From Azospirillum sp. TSH100 (GTDB lineage: Bacteria; Pseudomonadota; Alphaproteobacteria; Azospirillales; Azospirillaceae), in assembly GCF_004923295.1 (NCBI RefSeq), contig NZ_CP039634.1, positions 1,640,001-1,704,000 of the forward strand: a DNA stretch of 64,000 nt, read 5' to 3'. This document shows, piece by piece, positions 50,205-61,500 of the stretch. The stretch's first letter is position 1. Every line of letters begins with the position of its first letter. The notes under the pieces are model-generated. The model searched no databases, was not told the DNA's origin, and worked only from the letters and a program-made list of their open reading frames with translations. Both the position numbers and the translations under genes were made by a program.

Positions 50205-50645
50205 TTACTCCTCAGACGGTGTTTGATTGGGGAATTGGGCGGGGGAGGGCGGGGTGATCACACGCTCCACCACCGCGTCTTCGGAACGCAGGGTCACGGG
50301 CTGCTCGACCTCGACGGTCCGCCGACTCTTGCGGATGTGCAGTTCCTCGCGGAGCACCAGACGGCGTTCCACCACCAGCACCTCTTCGACCAGCGGGATC
50401 ACCGTCACGTCCCCCTCCTGGCGGATACCGGGGTGGGCGTCGATCTCCCGGTCGATGGGAATGCGGGTGACGGTGGCCTCTTCCTGCTCCAGCGTCTGGC
50501 GGACCATCTCCTCGCGTTCGCTGACGCGCGTGGTGACGCGGACGCGGCTTCGCTCCACCTGCTGCTTGCCGACGGTCACCGACTCGTCGTGCAGGGGAAT
50601 GACCGCATCGCCTTCATCGTGGGGCGGTCCCTGATCGGCCGTCAT
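50205..50645 (-). CDS. Short DUF2382 (YsnF-type) protein
   Basis: The protein has 146 residues and contains one DUF2382 domain: VIPLHDESVTVGKQQVERSRVRVTTRV, then VIPLVEEVLVVERRLVLREELHIRKSR. Alternating charged beta strands are expected. It sits between the 46-residue membrane protein gene and the long YsnF gene, all reading leftward with short gaps, so it is the second gene of a stress operon. Function unknown beyond the family link to stress. Confidence 0.82.
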   Translation of the reverse strand: MTADQGPPHDEGDAVIPLHDESVTVGKQQVERSRVRVTTRVSEREEMVRQTLEQEEATVTRIPIDREIDAHPGIRQEGDVTVIPLVEEVLVVERRLVLREELHIRKSRRTVEVEQPVTLRSEDAVVERVITPPSPAQFPNQTPSEE

Positions 50646-50664
50646 GGCGGCAGGTGCGGCCGGA

Positions 50665-50805
50665 TCAGCGGAACAGGAGGTAAAGGACGATCGCGACCAC
50701 GATCAGGCCGAGGATGATCCACATCCAGTTCATGCCCGAACTGCCGGCTCCGCCGTCGGCGCCGTCATACACACCAACTTTTCTGGGCTTCTGCTCGTCT
50801 GCCAT
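50665..50805 (-). CDS. 46-residue single-pass membrane protein
   Basis: The sequence is MADEQKPRKVGVYDGADGG followed by a short linker, then one transmembrane helix (about residues 25-44, WMWIILGLIVVAIVLYLL) and a final FR. GGAGG lies six bases before the ATG, and the stop is TGA. It is the first gene ahead of two DUF2382 genes (20 bp gap). The positive N-terminal segment with a C-terminal anchor suggests a tail-anchored or N-in protein. Small stress-induced membrane peptides of this kind are common, but no named family is recognised. Confidence 0.75.
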   Translation of the reverse strand: MADEQKPRKVGVYDGADGGAGSSGMNWMWIILGLIVVAIVLYLLFR

Positions 50806-50865
50806 GGGAGCCTCCATTCGGGGATCGACCGGCGGGTTGTGCCCCCATCCGGCATGCTCCCTTCA

Positions 50866-50890
50866 AACAGGAGGTACCTTGGATCGTTCC
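50866..50890 (-). promoter_or_regulatory. Candidate EcfG promoter of the YsnF stress operon
   Basis: On the minus strand GGAAC (50890-50886) is followed after 16 nt by TGTT (50869-50866). The spacing is identical to the KGG-gene candidate at 26095-26119. It lies about 60 nt before the ATG of the 46-residue gene. Confidence 0.5.
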
Positions 50891-50961
50891 GCGATCGTTT
50901 CGGAGAATCAACGATCCTGTGCAATCGAACGGTCCGGTGGAATGCCGAAGAACTGTCGGCG

Positions 50962-52461
50962 TCAGCCCGCCATCTTCTGGTGTTCCAGGAAGGCGGTCTT
51001 CAGCAGCGCCTTCAGGTCGTCGCCATACTGGTGGAAGCGGACCGACAGCTGCCCACGCTCCTCGTCACGATGCAGGACGACGAGGTTGGCGACGGCGGCG
51101 ACCTCCTGCCGGTCGGTCAGGACGACGCGGGCCTGGAAGGTCTGACCGCGCTGGTAGGGCTGGTTGACCGCCAGCAGGCACAAGCCCCCCACCGACCAGT
51201 TGCGCGCCGGGAAGCTGCCATGGTCGGTGTGGACGACCATGCCGGGCCGGACGAAGCGCTTCTGCCGCCGCCGCTCTTCTGGCGGAGGAGGAGGGAAGGG
51301 GCTGGAGGCGCCGGGCATGTCGATGCCGGACCGGTCGGTCAGCGCCTTGGTGAACACCGCTCCGCGTACGATCGCCGACCCCATCATGGAGTCGCGCAGG
51401 TCCGCGTCGGAGAAGTCGGCGCCTTCGAAATTGGCCGGCCAGTCACGCCCGCCGGCCAGCGGTACCGGGCGGGCATCCACCCCGTTCATCAGCGTGTGCG
51501 CCAGATAGGCGCGGCGCAGGGTGGCACCGCGCAGCACGGCGTCGCGCAGGTCGGCCTCATCGAGGTCGATATAGGACAGCTCCGCCATCTCCAGGCTGGC
51601 CTTGGTCAGGCGGGCACCGGGCAGCCGGCAGCGGCGCAGCCGGGCGGCCGCCAGCGTCCGCCCATGCAAATCCGCCCCCGCCACCGACACGAGGTCGAGG
51701 TCGAGCCGCGCCCCCTCCGCCCCGCCGCTGTCGACCCAGCGTTCGTGCCGTTCCACCAGATCCATGAACTCGGCGACCGGCATGGCCGTATAGCTCGGCC
51801 GGACGATGGCGTCGGGAGGAAGGGCGAAGGGGATGAAGGTGCGGGTCAGGGTGGCGTGGTCCATCACCGTGTTGCCGAACACCGCCCCATCAAGGTTGGC
51901 GCCGCAGAAATCGGTGCCCATCAGCACGGCGGAGGTCAGTTCCGCCCCGGTCAGGTCGGCATCGTTCAGGTCGGCGCCGGTCAGGTCGCAGCCGGCGAAG
52001 TTGGCGCCGGCCAGGATCGACCGTTCCATCTTCGCCTCGGTCAGCCGGGTGGTGCCGGTGCCGCGCGCTCCCTTCTGGCCCCCATCCTGCATGCCGCTGT
52101 CCACCAGCTCGCCCGCGCGGAAATCGGCGCCGCGCAGGTTGGCGTCGGTCAGCAACGCGCGGTGCAGGTTGGCGCCGCGCAGATCCGCTCCGGTCAGGAT
52201 GGCGGCGGACAGGTTCACCGCCTCCATGTCGGCGCCGAACAGGTCGGCCTGCGACAGGTCGGCCTTGACCATGCGGGCGTTGCTGAGATTGGCGCCGGCC
52301 AGTTTGGCGCCGGCCAGCGAGACCCGCTCCAGGTTCAGCCGCGACAGGTCGCGGAAGCTGAGATCGGCCCGCCGGCCGCTGGACGGCCGTCTCAGCCACG
52401 CCTGATGCGCCTGGATGATCGTCCGGAGTTCGTCGATCTCTTTCGGATCGCGTTCGGCCAT
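50962..52461 (-). CDS. Pentapeptide-repeat protein with C-terminal PilZ domain
   Basis: The protein has 499 residues. Pentapeptide repeats of the A(D/N)Lxx type fill residues about 30-210 (e.g. ADLSQADLFGADM) and again about 265-375, forming right-handed beta helices. A PilZ-type domain (about 400-499) shows RRRQKRFVRPG and NWSVGGLCLL, matching the RxxxR and (D/N)xSxxG motifs that bind cyclic di-GMP. The fusion suggests a scaffold whose contacts change with c-di-GMP. The start at 52461 (MAERDPKEID) has a weak upstream site. The frame continues much further upstream only as a shadow of other genes. Confidence 0.8.
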   Translation of the reverse strand: MAERDPKEIDELRTIIQAHQAWLRRPSSGRRADLSFRDLSRLNLERVSLAGAKLAGANLSNARMVKADLSQADLFGADMEAVNLSAAILTGADLRGANLHRALLTDANLRGADFRAGELVDSGMQDGGQKGARGTGTTRLTEAKMERSILAGANFAGCDLTGADLNDADLTGAELTSAVLMGTDFCGANLDGAVFGNTVMDHATLTRTFIPFALPPDAIVRPSYTAMPVAEFMDLVERHERWVDSGGAEGARLDLDLVSVAGADLHGRTLAAARLRRCRLPGARLTKASLEMAELSYIDLDEADLRDAVLRGATLRRAYLAHTLMNGVDARPVPLAGGRDWPANFEGADFSDADLRDSMMGSAIVRGAVFTKALTDRSGIDMPGASSPFPPPPPEERRRQKRFVRPGMVVHTDHGSFPARNWSVGGLCLLAVNQPYQRGQTFQARVVLTDRQEVAAVANLVVLHRDEERGQLSVRFHQYGDDLKALLKTAFLEHQKMAG

Positions 52462-52620
52462 GGCGTCGGGTTCCCGGATCCACCGTATGACGAAAGACAG
52501 CAGCGTCGCCGCAACGATAGCCCGTTCGTGCAGGCGCGTCACGGATTCTGAACGGCCGGACCCAAACGGCTCCGCCGGCGTTCTGCTGCCGGGGCTCTCC
52601 GTACCGATCCTGGGTGACGA

Positions 52621-53892
52621 ATGACCGACGCCGCCGCGACCCACCGGTCGCTCGACCTGCTGAACTTCTTCCTGGCCGATGTGCGGGACGGGCTCGGCCC
52701 CTATCTGGCGATCTATCTGCTGACCGTCCAGCATTGGAACGAGGCCGACATCGGGCTGGTGATGACACTCGCCGGGCTGGCGGGGATCGCCGCACAGCTG
52801 CCGGCCGGCGCGCTCGTCGACGGCACCCGGTACAAGCGCGCCGTCATCATCGTCGCGGCGCTGCTGGTCACGGTGGGATCGCTGGCCTTGCCCTGGCTGC
52901 ACGGCTTCGCCGTCGTCGCCGGTCTGCAATCGGCCGTCGGTGCCGCCGGCGCGGTCTTCCCGCCAGCCATCGCGGCGGTCACGCTGGGCTTGCTGGGACC
53001 GCGCGCCTTCGTCCGCCGGGTCGGCCGCAACGAGTCCTTCAACCATGCCGGCAATGCGGTGGCGGCGCTGCTGGCGGGGGGCGCTGCCTATGCGTTCGGA
53101 CCCGTCGCCGTGTTCTGGCTGATGACTGCGATGGCGCTGTGCAGCATCGCGGCGACCGCCGGCATTCCCGCCGACGCCATCGACCACGCAGTCGCCCGCG
53201 GGCTGCATGCCTCCGCCCGGGAGGGCGGCCGCGAGGCGCCGTCCGGCCTGCGCGTCATCCTGGGCTGCCGCCCGCTGCTGATCTTCGGCGGCTGTGCCGC
53301 CTTGTTCCATTTCGCCAACGCCGCCATGCTGCCCCTGGTCGGGCAGAAGCTGGCCATGAAGGACCCGGCGCTGGGCACCAGCCTGATGTCCTTCTGCATC
53401 GTTGCGGCACAGCTGGTCATGGTGCCGATGGCGGTGCTGGTGGGGGCCAGGGCGGACCGCTGGGGGCGCAAGCCCCTGCTGCTGGCGGCGTTCCTGGTCC
53501 TGCCGTTGCGTGGCGTCCTCTACACCCTGTCCGACCACGCCGCCTGGCTGGTCGGTGTCCAACTGCTGGACGGGGTGGGCGCGGGTCTGTTCGGTGCCCT
53601 GTTCCCGCTGGTGGTCGCCGATCTGACCGAAGGCACCGGGCGTTTCAACGTCAGCCAGGGCGCCATCGCCACCCTCCAGGGAATCGGCGCCTCGCTCAGC
53701 ACCGCCGCCGCCGGGCAGATGGTGGTGCGGGAGGGCTACAGCGCCGCCTTCCTGATGCTGGCCGGGGCCGCCGGGGTGGCCCTGCTGCTCGCGGCGCTGC
53801 TTCTGCCGGAAACCCGTGGCATCGCCATGACCGAGGCCGGCGAGGGGGACGCCGTACCGGGGAACACCGCGAAGGCGGCGTCGGAGGCCTGA
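52621..53892 (+). CDS. Major facilitator superfamily transporter
   Basis: The protein has 423 residues and about twelve hydrophobic helices. The loop between TM2 and TM3 reads GALVDGTRYKRAV, and the symmetrical VGARADRWGRKPLLL lies in the second half. N-terminal FFLADVRDGLGPYLAIYLLT is typical of a subgroup of putative drug or metabolite exporters. The substrate is unknown. It is divergent from the pentapeptide-PilZ gene. A GC-rich hairpin (about 53908-53931) follows without a T run. Confidence 0.85.
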   Translation: MTDAAATHRSLDLLNFFLADVRDGLGPYLAIYLLTVQHWNEADIGLVMTLAGLAGIAAQLPAGALVDGTRYKRAVIIVAALLVTVGSLALPWLHGFAVVAGLQSAVGAAGAVFPPAIAAVTLGLLGPRAFVRRVGRNESFNHAGNAVAALLAGGAAYAFGPVAVFWLMTAMALCSIAATAGIPADAIDHAVARGLHASAREGGREAPSGLRVILGCRPLLIFGGCAALFHFANAAMLPLVGQKLAMKDPALGTSLMSFCIVAAQLVMVPMAVLVGARADRWGRKPLLLAAFLVLPLRGVLYTLSDHAAWLVGVQLLDGVGAGLFGALFPLVVADLTEGTGRFNVSQGAIATLQGIGASLSTAAAGQMVVREGYSAAFLMLAGAAGVALLLAALLLPETRGIAMTEAGEGDAVPGNTAKAASEA

Positions 53893-53957
53893 AAAGACGA
53901 AGCCCGGCTCCTTTGCAGGGGCCGGGCTCGCTGGAAAGCAACGCTGCGGTGGAAAGG

Positions 53958-54590
53958 TCAGCCGGCGCGGCTGCCAACCTTCTGGCGCAGAGCCTGGATC
54001 AGTCCGTCGACCCGGCCGCCATTCTGTTCGATGACGGATGCGAATTCCTGCCGCTGGGTCACGCCCATGCTGACATTCTCCACCACCACGTCGATGATCT
54101 TGTAATCGGCGCCGTTCTTGCGCACACGCCAGCTGACATTCACCGGCGGGCCGCTTGGGCGGACGATCTGTGTCGTCACCATGCTGTCCGCCTCGCCGGC
54201 GGCAGCGACGCCGGTGATCTTGAAGGTCTCGCCGGAATACTCGACGAACCGCTCGGCATAGGTGTTGACGATCAGCTGCTCGAACAGCTTCTGGTATTCG
54301 GTCCGCTGCGCCTCGTTGGCGCTGTTCCAGTAGCGGCCCAACACCCAGCGTCCGATGTACGGCACGTCGAAGCCGGCGTACAGCAGAGTGCGGAAGCGCT
54401 GGATCGCCTGATCGCGCGGCAGGCTCTTGTCCGAGAAGGTTGCGATGGCGTCGTTCCCCAGCTTCTGGATGAACGCGCTTGCCCCCTGGTCCGCGGTCTG
54501 CGCCGCAGCGGGAGAGATGAAAGAGTGCCCGGCCCAACCGCTCACCGCGAGCAGGGCAGCGGACGCGACAAACTGGCGGCGTGTCAGCAT
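53958..54590 (-). CDS. mlaC: MlaC-family periplasmic phospholipid-binding protein
   Basis: This soluble periplasmic carrier of phospholipids (Ttg2D/HpnM superfamily) has 210 residues. A twin-arginine-like signal (LTRRQFVASAALLAVSG, cleavage after AAA near residue 31) precedes the MlaC domain, with FRTLLYAGFDVPYIGRWVLGRYW and YKIIDVVVENVSM. The start at 54590 is chosen to put the RR motif near the N-terminus; 54635 is an alternative. It lies 245 bp downstream of mlaA on the same strand, so both probably act in outer-membrane lipid transport or hopanoid handling. The ABC part (mlaFEDB) is not here. Confidence 0.88.
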   Translation of the reverse strand: MLTRRQFVASAALLAVSGWAGHSFISPAAAQTADQGASAFIQKLGNDAIATFSDKSLPRDQAIQRFRTLLYAGFDVPYIGRWVLGRYWNSANEAQRTEYQKLFEQLIVNTYAERFVEYSGETFKITGVAAAGEADSMVTTQIVRPSGPPVNVSWRVRKNGADYKIIDVVVENVSMGVTQRQEFASVIEQNGGRVDGLIQALRQKVGSRAG

Positions 54591-54835
54591 GATGGGGCGA
54601 AAAGTGGCTGTTGCTGGGGCTTTGTCAATGGTCATTCGGCGATCATCCGGCAGTCAGCTGACGGTCATCTGGCCTTTGGAGAGCGCCGAGGACGCTTTCG
54701 GCCAGTCGTGGCGGTCCGCCTTTCGCGCCGGAAGCCGCCGCAGTCGTCCGGTCGGGACTGTCTGCGGCGGACCGCCGACGGTGTTCCATCGACGGCATCC
54801 CATCGATGGCGCCCATCGGTGGCATGGCCGGACGA

Positions 54836-55621
54836 TCAGGGCTTCGGAGCGGTCGTGAAGTCCGGGAATTCCTGGGTCGACGGACCCTTGCTGTTGGAGA
54901 TCGCCGCCTGACGCTGCTGCTGATAGAGGCTGCGCACGGTGGCGTAGAAGTCCAGCGAGTTGCGGCGCAGGTCATCCACCGACTTCAGCACTTCGGAGCG
55001 GCGGTCGACGGCGCTCACGCCGGCGCGGGTGTACATCAGGCCCTGGCCGTTGTGGGCGTAGGCCCAGATGCGGACCGGGTCGCCGACGGTGTCGACGCCA
55101 TAGCCGACGGTGTCGCGCAGGTTCGAAGGGCCAAGCAGCGGCAGGACCAGATACGGGCCGTCGCCCACGCCCCAGACCGCCAGGGTCTGGCCGAAATCCT
55201 CCGGCGCGTGCGGGATGGCCGCCTGCGAGGCGACGTCGGCGATGCCGCCGGCGCCCAGGATGGTGTTGGTCAGGAAACGGCCGGTGGCGTCGGTGGCGCC
55301 ATCGAAGTTGCCCTGAAGCAGGTTGTTGGCGATGTAGAGCGGCGCCATCAGGTTGTCGATGAAGTTATGGATGGCGTCGCGGATCGGATCGGGAACCACG
55401 GCGACATACACTTCGGCTGCCGGGCGCAGCGCCACGGTGTCGACGGCGTCGTTCACGGCGAAGACGACGCGGTTCGCACCTTCCAACGGATCGTTGACCT
55501 GATAGGCCCCGTCCTTCGCGCCCGAGTCGCCCGGGTTGGTCGCGCAGGCCGTGGCCGTCAGGGCGAAGGCCAACACGGTGGCCGTACGGAGGAGGGAGCG
55601 GGAAAGGCTGGCCAGCTTCAT
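54836..55621 (-). CDS. mlaA: MlaA/VacJ outer-membrane lipoprotein
   Basis: MlaA removes misplaced phospholipids from the outer leaflet of the outer membrane and hands them to MlaC. It has 261 residues. The lipoprotein signal MKLASLSRSLLRTATVLAFALTATAC ends in a lipobox (TATAC) with Cys26. VacJ motifs are NDPLEGANRVVFAVND, RFLTNTILGAGGIADVA and ALIPHAPEDFGQTL-type residues at IPHAPEDFGQTLAVWG, GPYLVLPLLGPS. It lies upstream of mlaC. Confidence 0.95.
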   Translation of the reverse strand: MKLASLSRSLLRTATVLAFALTATACATNPGDSGAKDGAYQVNDPLEGANRVVFAVNDAVDTVALRPAAEVYVAVVPDPIRDAIHNFIDNLMAPLYIANNLLQGNFDGATDATGRFLTNTILGAGGIADVASQAAIPHAPEDFGQTLAVWGVGDGPYLVLPLLGPSNLRDTVGYGVDTVGDPVRIWAYAHNGQGLMYTRAGVSAVDRRSEVLKSVDDLRRNSLDFYATVRSLYQQQRQAAISNSKGPSTQEFPDFTTAPKP

Positions 55622-55996
55622 GTGCGACGGCTCTTTATCTGTGGGCTCGACTCGGTGCGGGTCGCCGCATCTCCTGTCCACAACCGAAGACCCCGATGAC
55701 TGGTGTCCTCAACCCTGGCAAGGTGGCTAGGCGGTCCGGAGGAAGATTGGGCGAGATATCGCAGAATTTCCACCGTTTCCTGACCTAACACAGGCTTGGC
55801 CTTTTGACCAGCATGTGCCGGCACGGTACCGGAAGGGCGTCGGCGATTGTGTCGGCTTTGCCGCAACACGGCCGGAAAGCTTCCGTTCCACCGCATTTCG
55901 CCGCGGACCGCCTGCATCGGATGGCCTCCAGGTGGCCCTTCGGTGACCTGGTACGGAGTGTCGGCGGCGCCGGCCGCGAAAAGCGGTTTACGAGGC
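55622..55996. other. Intergenic region between mlaA and the sahR-like operator
   Basis: 375 bp separating the divergent mlaA and sahR-like genes. It holds no open frame with family resemblance. Promoters for both genes are expected but not assigned. The ORFs seen here on the minus strand are antisense to the downstream gene. Confidence 0.5.
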
Positions 55997-56012
55997 ATAA
56001 AGATATCTTTAT
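55997..56012 (+). promoter_or_regulatory. Perfect palindromic operator of the SahR-like regulator
   Basis: ATAAAGATATCTTTAT (16 bp, perfect), 88 bp before the ATG, in the only AT-rich patch of the intergenic region. Its form, with a central GATATC, resembles motifs reported for SahR in Proteobacteria and is suited to an ArsR-type dimer. Confidence 0.75.
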
Positions 56013-56099
56013 ATCTGTATCCGGATCGGCCGGGCATGGTGCGGCGGCCGGGCATCTCCTTTCCAGGCCCCTTTTCAGGCCCGAATCGGACGTGAGGCG

Positions 56100-57997
<1,898 letters not shown>

Positions 57998-58059
57998 GGC
58001 GCGGCCGTCACGGTTTCGTGCTAGAATCGCCGCACATCCGCGGAAGAAGGGCTCGCGCC

Positions 58060-58533
58060 ATGGACAGCCGGATCGGATACGACACGGATTTCCTCGCCTG
58101 GACGGAGGAGCAGGCCCGCCTGCTTCGCGAGGCGTCGCGCGAGCGCATCAACATGCCGATCGACTGGGAGAATGTCGCGGAGGAGATCGAGAGCATGGGC
58201 CGGTCGGAATTGCGCGCGGTCGAAAGCGCGCTGGTCCGTGTGATCGAGCATCTGCTGAAGCTGGAATATTCCCCGGCGGCCGATCCGCGCGGCAATTGGC
58301 GCCGCACTGTCCGCGAGCAGCGTGACCAAGCGAATGACGGTCTGGAGGCCAGCCCCAGCCTTCGTGGCAAGATCGACCTTGCCAAGGCTAACCGGCGTGG
58401 CCGCGACTATGCGACGGAGGGATTGGAGCAGGATAGACTGTCCGCCGATCTGCTTCCGGCCGACTGCCCCTACTCGCTGAACCAGCTTCTTGACGAGGAC
58501 TGGTGGCCCGCCAACCGCCACGGCCTCACCTGA
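58060..58533 (+). CDS. DUF29 family protein
   Basis: The protein has 157 residues. The DUF29 pattern is clear: YDTDFLAWTEEQARLLREA, IDWENVAEEIESMGRSELRAVES, and HLLKLEYSP near the middle, ending YSLNQLLDEDWWP. Function unknown; members are common in cyanobacteria and alphaproteobacteria, often in several copies. It lies between metF (62 bp) and metH (48 bp) on the same strand, so it may be co-transcribed with methionine genes although no link is known. GGAAGAAGG lies upstream of the ATG. Confidence 0.88.
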   Translation: MDSRIGYDTDFLAWTEEQARLLREASRERINMPIDWENVAEEIESMGRSELRAVESALVRVIEHLLKLEYSPAADPRGNWRRTVREQRDQANDGLEASPSLRGKIDLAKANRRGRDYATEGLEQDRLSADLLPADCPYSLNQLLDEDWWPANRHGLT

Positions 58534-58581
58534 TCCCGCCTTTGCCCCGAACCCGCCAAATAACGGACAAGACGCATTCCC

Positions 58582-61500
58582 ATGGCCCACATCCTCGACA
58601 CCCTGCGTGACCGCGTTCTGCTTTGCGACGGCGGGTTCGGCAGCCGCATCCAGGCGCTCGACCTCGACGTCGAGAAGGATTACTGGGGGCACGAAAACTG
58701 CACCGACATCCTGCCGCTGTCGCGCCCCGACATCGTCCGCGACATCCACCGCGGCTATTTCGAGGCCGGCGCCGACATGGTGGAAACCGACACCTTCGGC
58801 GCCTCGCCGGTGACCTTGGGCGAGTTCGGCATCTCCGAGAAGGCCTTCGAGATCAACCAGCGCGCGGTCGAGCTGGCGCGCGAGGCGGCGGAAGGCTTCA
58901 AGGACGGGCAGCCGCGCTTCGTCATCGGCTCGATCGGGCCGGGCACCAAGCTGCCCAGCCTGGGCCACATCGCCTACCAGCCGGCGGAGGACAGCTTCTA
59001 TGTCCAGGCTGCCGGGCTGATCGCCGGCGGGGCCGACGCCATCCTGGTCGAGACCTGCCAGGATCCCTTGCAGATCAAGGCCGCCGTGAACGGCATCAAG
59101 CGCGCCCGGCTTGAGGCCAACAGCGACACCCCGGTCTTCGTCCAGGTGACGGTGGAGACCACCGGCACCCTGCTGGTCGGCACCGACATCGCCGCCGCCG
59201 CCACCGTCATCCAGGCGCTGGACGTGCCGCTGATGGGCCTGAACTGCGCCACCGGCCCGCTGGAGATGAGCGAGCATGTGCGCTGGCTGTCGCAGAACTG
59301 GCCGGGCCTGATCTCGGTTCAGCCCAATGCCGGCCTGCCCGAACTGGTCGACGGCAAGACCCACTACCCGCTGCGCGCCGACGACTTCGCCCATTGGCTG
59401 GAGCGCTTCGTGTCGGAGGACGGGGTCAATCTCGTCGGCGGCTGCTGCGGCACCAACGTCCCGCATATCGCGGCGGCGAACCAGATGCTGCGCAAGCTGG
59501 CGCCGGCCGGCTCGCACCGGCCCAGCCCGAAGGGCCGCACCGTCCATTGGGTGCCGGCGGTGGCCTCGCTCTACTCCCAGGTCACGCTGCGCCAGGAGAA
59601 CGCCTTCTTCGCCATCGGCGAGCGCTGCAACGCCAACGGTTCCAAGAAGTGGCGCGAGCTGCAGGAGAAGAACGACTGGGACGGCTGCGTCGAGATGGCG
59701 CGCGAGCAGGTCAAGGAAGGCAGCCACTCGCTGGACGTCTGCACCGCCTTCGTCGGCCGCGACGAGGTGGCGGAGATGAACGCGGTCATCTCGCGTTTCG
59801 CCGGCTCCGTCACCGCGCCGCTGGTCATCGATTCCACCGAGTACAAGGTGCTGGAACAGGCGCTGGCGCTCTATGGCGGCAAGGCGATCCTCAACTCGAT
59901 CAACTTCGAGGATGGCGAGGAGCCGGCGCGCAAGCGTCTGGAACTCGCCAAGAAGTTCGGCGCCGCCGTCATCGCCCTGACCATCGATGAAGAGGGCATG
60001 GCGAAGACGCCGGATCGCAAGCTCGCCATCGCCAAGCGGCTCTATGACCTTGCGGTGAACGAGTACGGCCTCGCCCCGTCCGACCTGCTGTTCGACCCGC
60101 TGACCTTCACCATCGCCACCGGCAACGAGGACGACCGCAAGCTCGCCATCTGGACGCTGGAAGGCATCGAGGCGATCGCCCGCGAGATGCCGGGCTGCCA
60201 GATCATCCTGGGCCTGTCCAACGTCTCCTTCGGCCTGAATGCCGCGGCGCGCCATGTGCTGAACTCGGTCTTCCTCGACCATGCGGTGAAGAAGGGGATG
60301 ACGGGCGCCATCGTCCATGTCTCCAAGATTCTGCCGCTGCACCAGATCCCGGAGAAGGAGGTCAAGACCGCCGAGGACCTGATCTTCGACCGCCGCGCTG
60401 ATGGGTACGACCCGCTCCAGGCCTTCATCGCCCTGTTCGAGGGCCGCAAGGCGGCGGACGCCAAGAAGAAGGCGCGTGCCGAGACGGTCGAGGACCGGCT
60501 GAAGGAGCGCATCGTCGACGGCGACCGCACCGGGCTGGAGGACGATCTGGCCGAGGCGATGAAGACCCACCCGCCGCTGGAGATCATCAACACCTACCTG
60601 CTCGACGGCATGAAGGTGGTGGGCGAGCTGTTCGGCGCCGGCAAGATGCAGCTGCCCTTCGTGCTCCAGTCGGCGGAAACGATGAAGGCCGCCGTGGCGT
60701 GGCTGGAGCCGCACATGGAGAAGGTGGAGGGCCAGCAGAAGGGCACGCTGGTGCTCGCCACCGTGAAGGGCGACGTCCACGACATCGGCAAGAATCTCGT
60801 CGACATCATCCTGACCAACAATGGCTACAAGGTGGTCAATCTCGGCATCAAGCAGCCGGTGAGCGCCATCATCCAGGCCGCCAAGGAGCACAAGGCCACC
60901 GCCATCGGCATGTCCGGCCTGCTGGTCAAGTCCACCGTGGTGATGCGCGAGAACCTTGAGGAAATGACCCGCGAGGGGCTGGAGGTGCCGGTGCTGCTCG
61001 GCGGCGCCGCGCTGACCCGCGCCTATGTCGAGGGCGACTGCGTGGCCTCCTACGGCTCCGGCCGCGTCGCCTACGCCGGCGACGCCTTCGATGGCCTGAC
61101 CCTGATGGACAAGGTGGTGGAGGGCAGCTTCGACCAGCAGCTCGCCATCCAGCAGGCCAAGCGCGCCGGCAAGGCGACCAACCGCCGTCGCGTGCTGGGG
61201 CAGGCGACCAGCGCCGCCACCGGCCCGGTCGACAAGGACGCCGTCCGCGCCCGCCGTCACCGGCTGGCCGAGGGCGTGCCGGTGCCGACCCCGCCCTTCT
61301 GGGGGCCGAAGCTGATCGACCATGTGCCGTTGAAGACGCTGGTCACCTACCTGAACGAGCGGATGCTCTACCAGCTGCAATGGGGCTACCGGAAGGATGG
61401 CAAATCCTTCGAGGAGTTCAAGGAGTGGGCGAAGAAGGAGCTGCGGCCGGTGCTCGACCGCATTCTCCGGATCGCGGCGAAGGAGGAAATCCTGCGCCCG

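Noticed and set aside
53908..53931. GC-rich hairpin after the second MFS gene
   Set aside because: It may help termination but lacks a T run, so it was not listed as a terminator.
50962..54537. 1191-residue minus-strand frame
   Set aside because: Only its last 499 residues are a real protein (pentapeptide-PilZ). The rest is antisense to the MFS gene and out of frame with mlaC.
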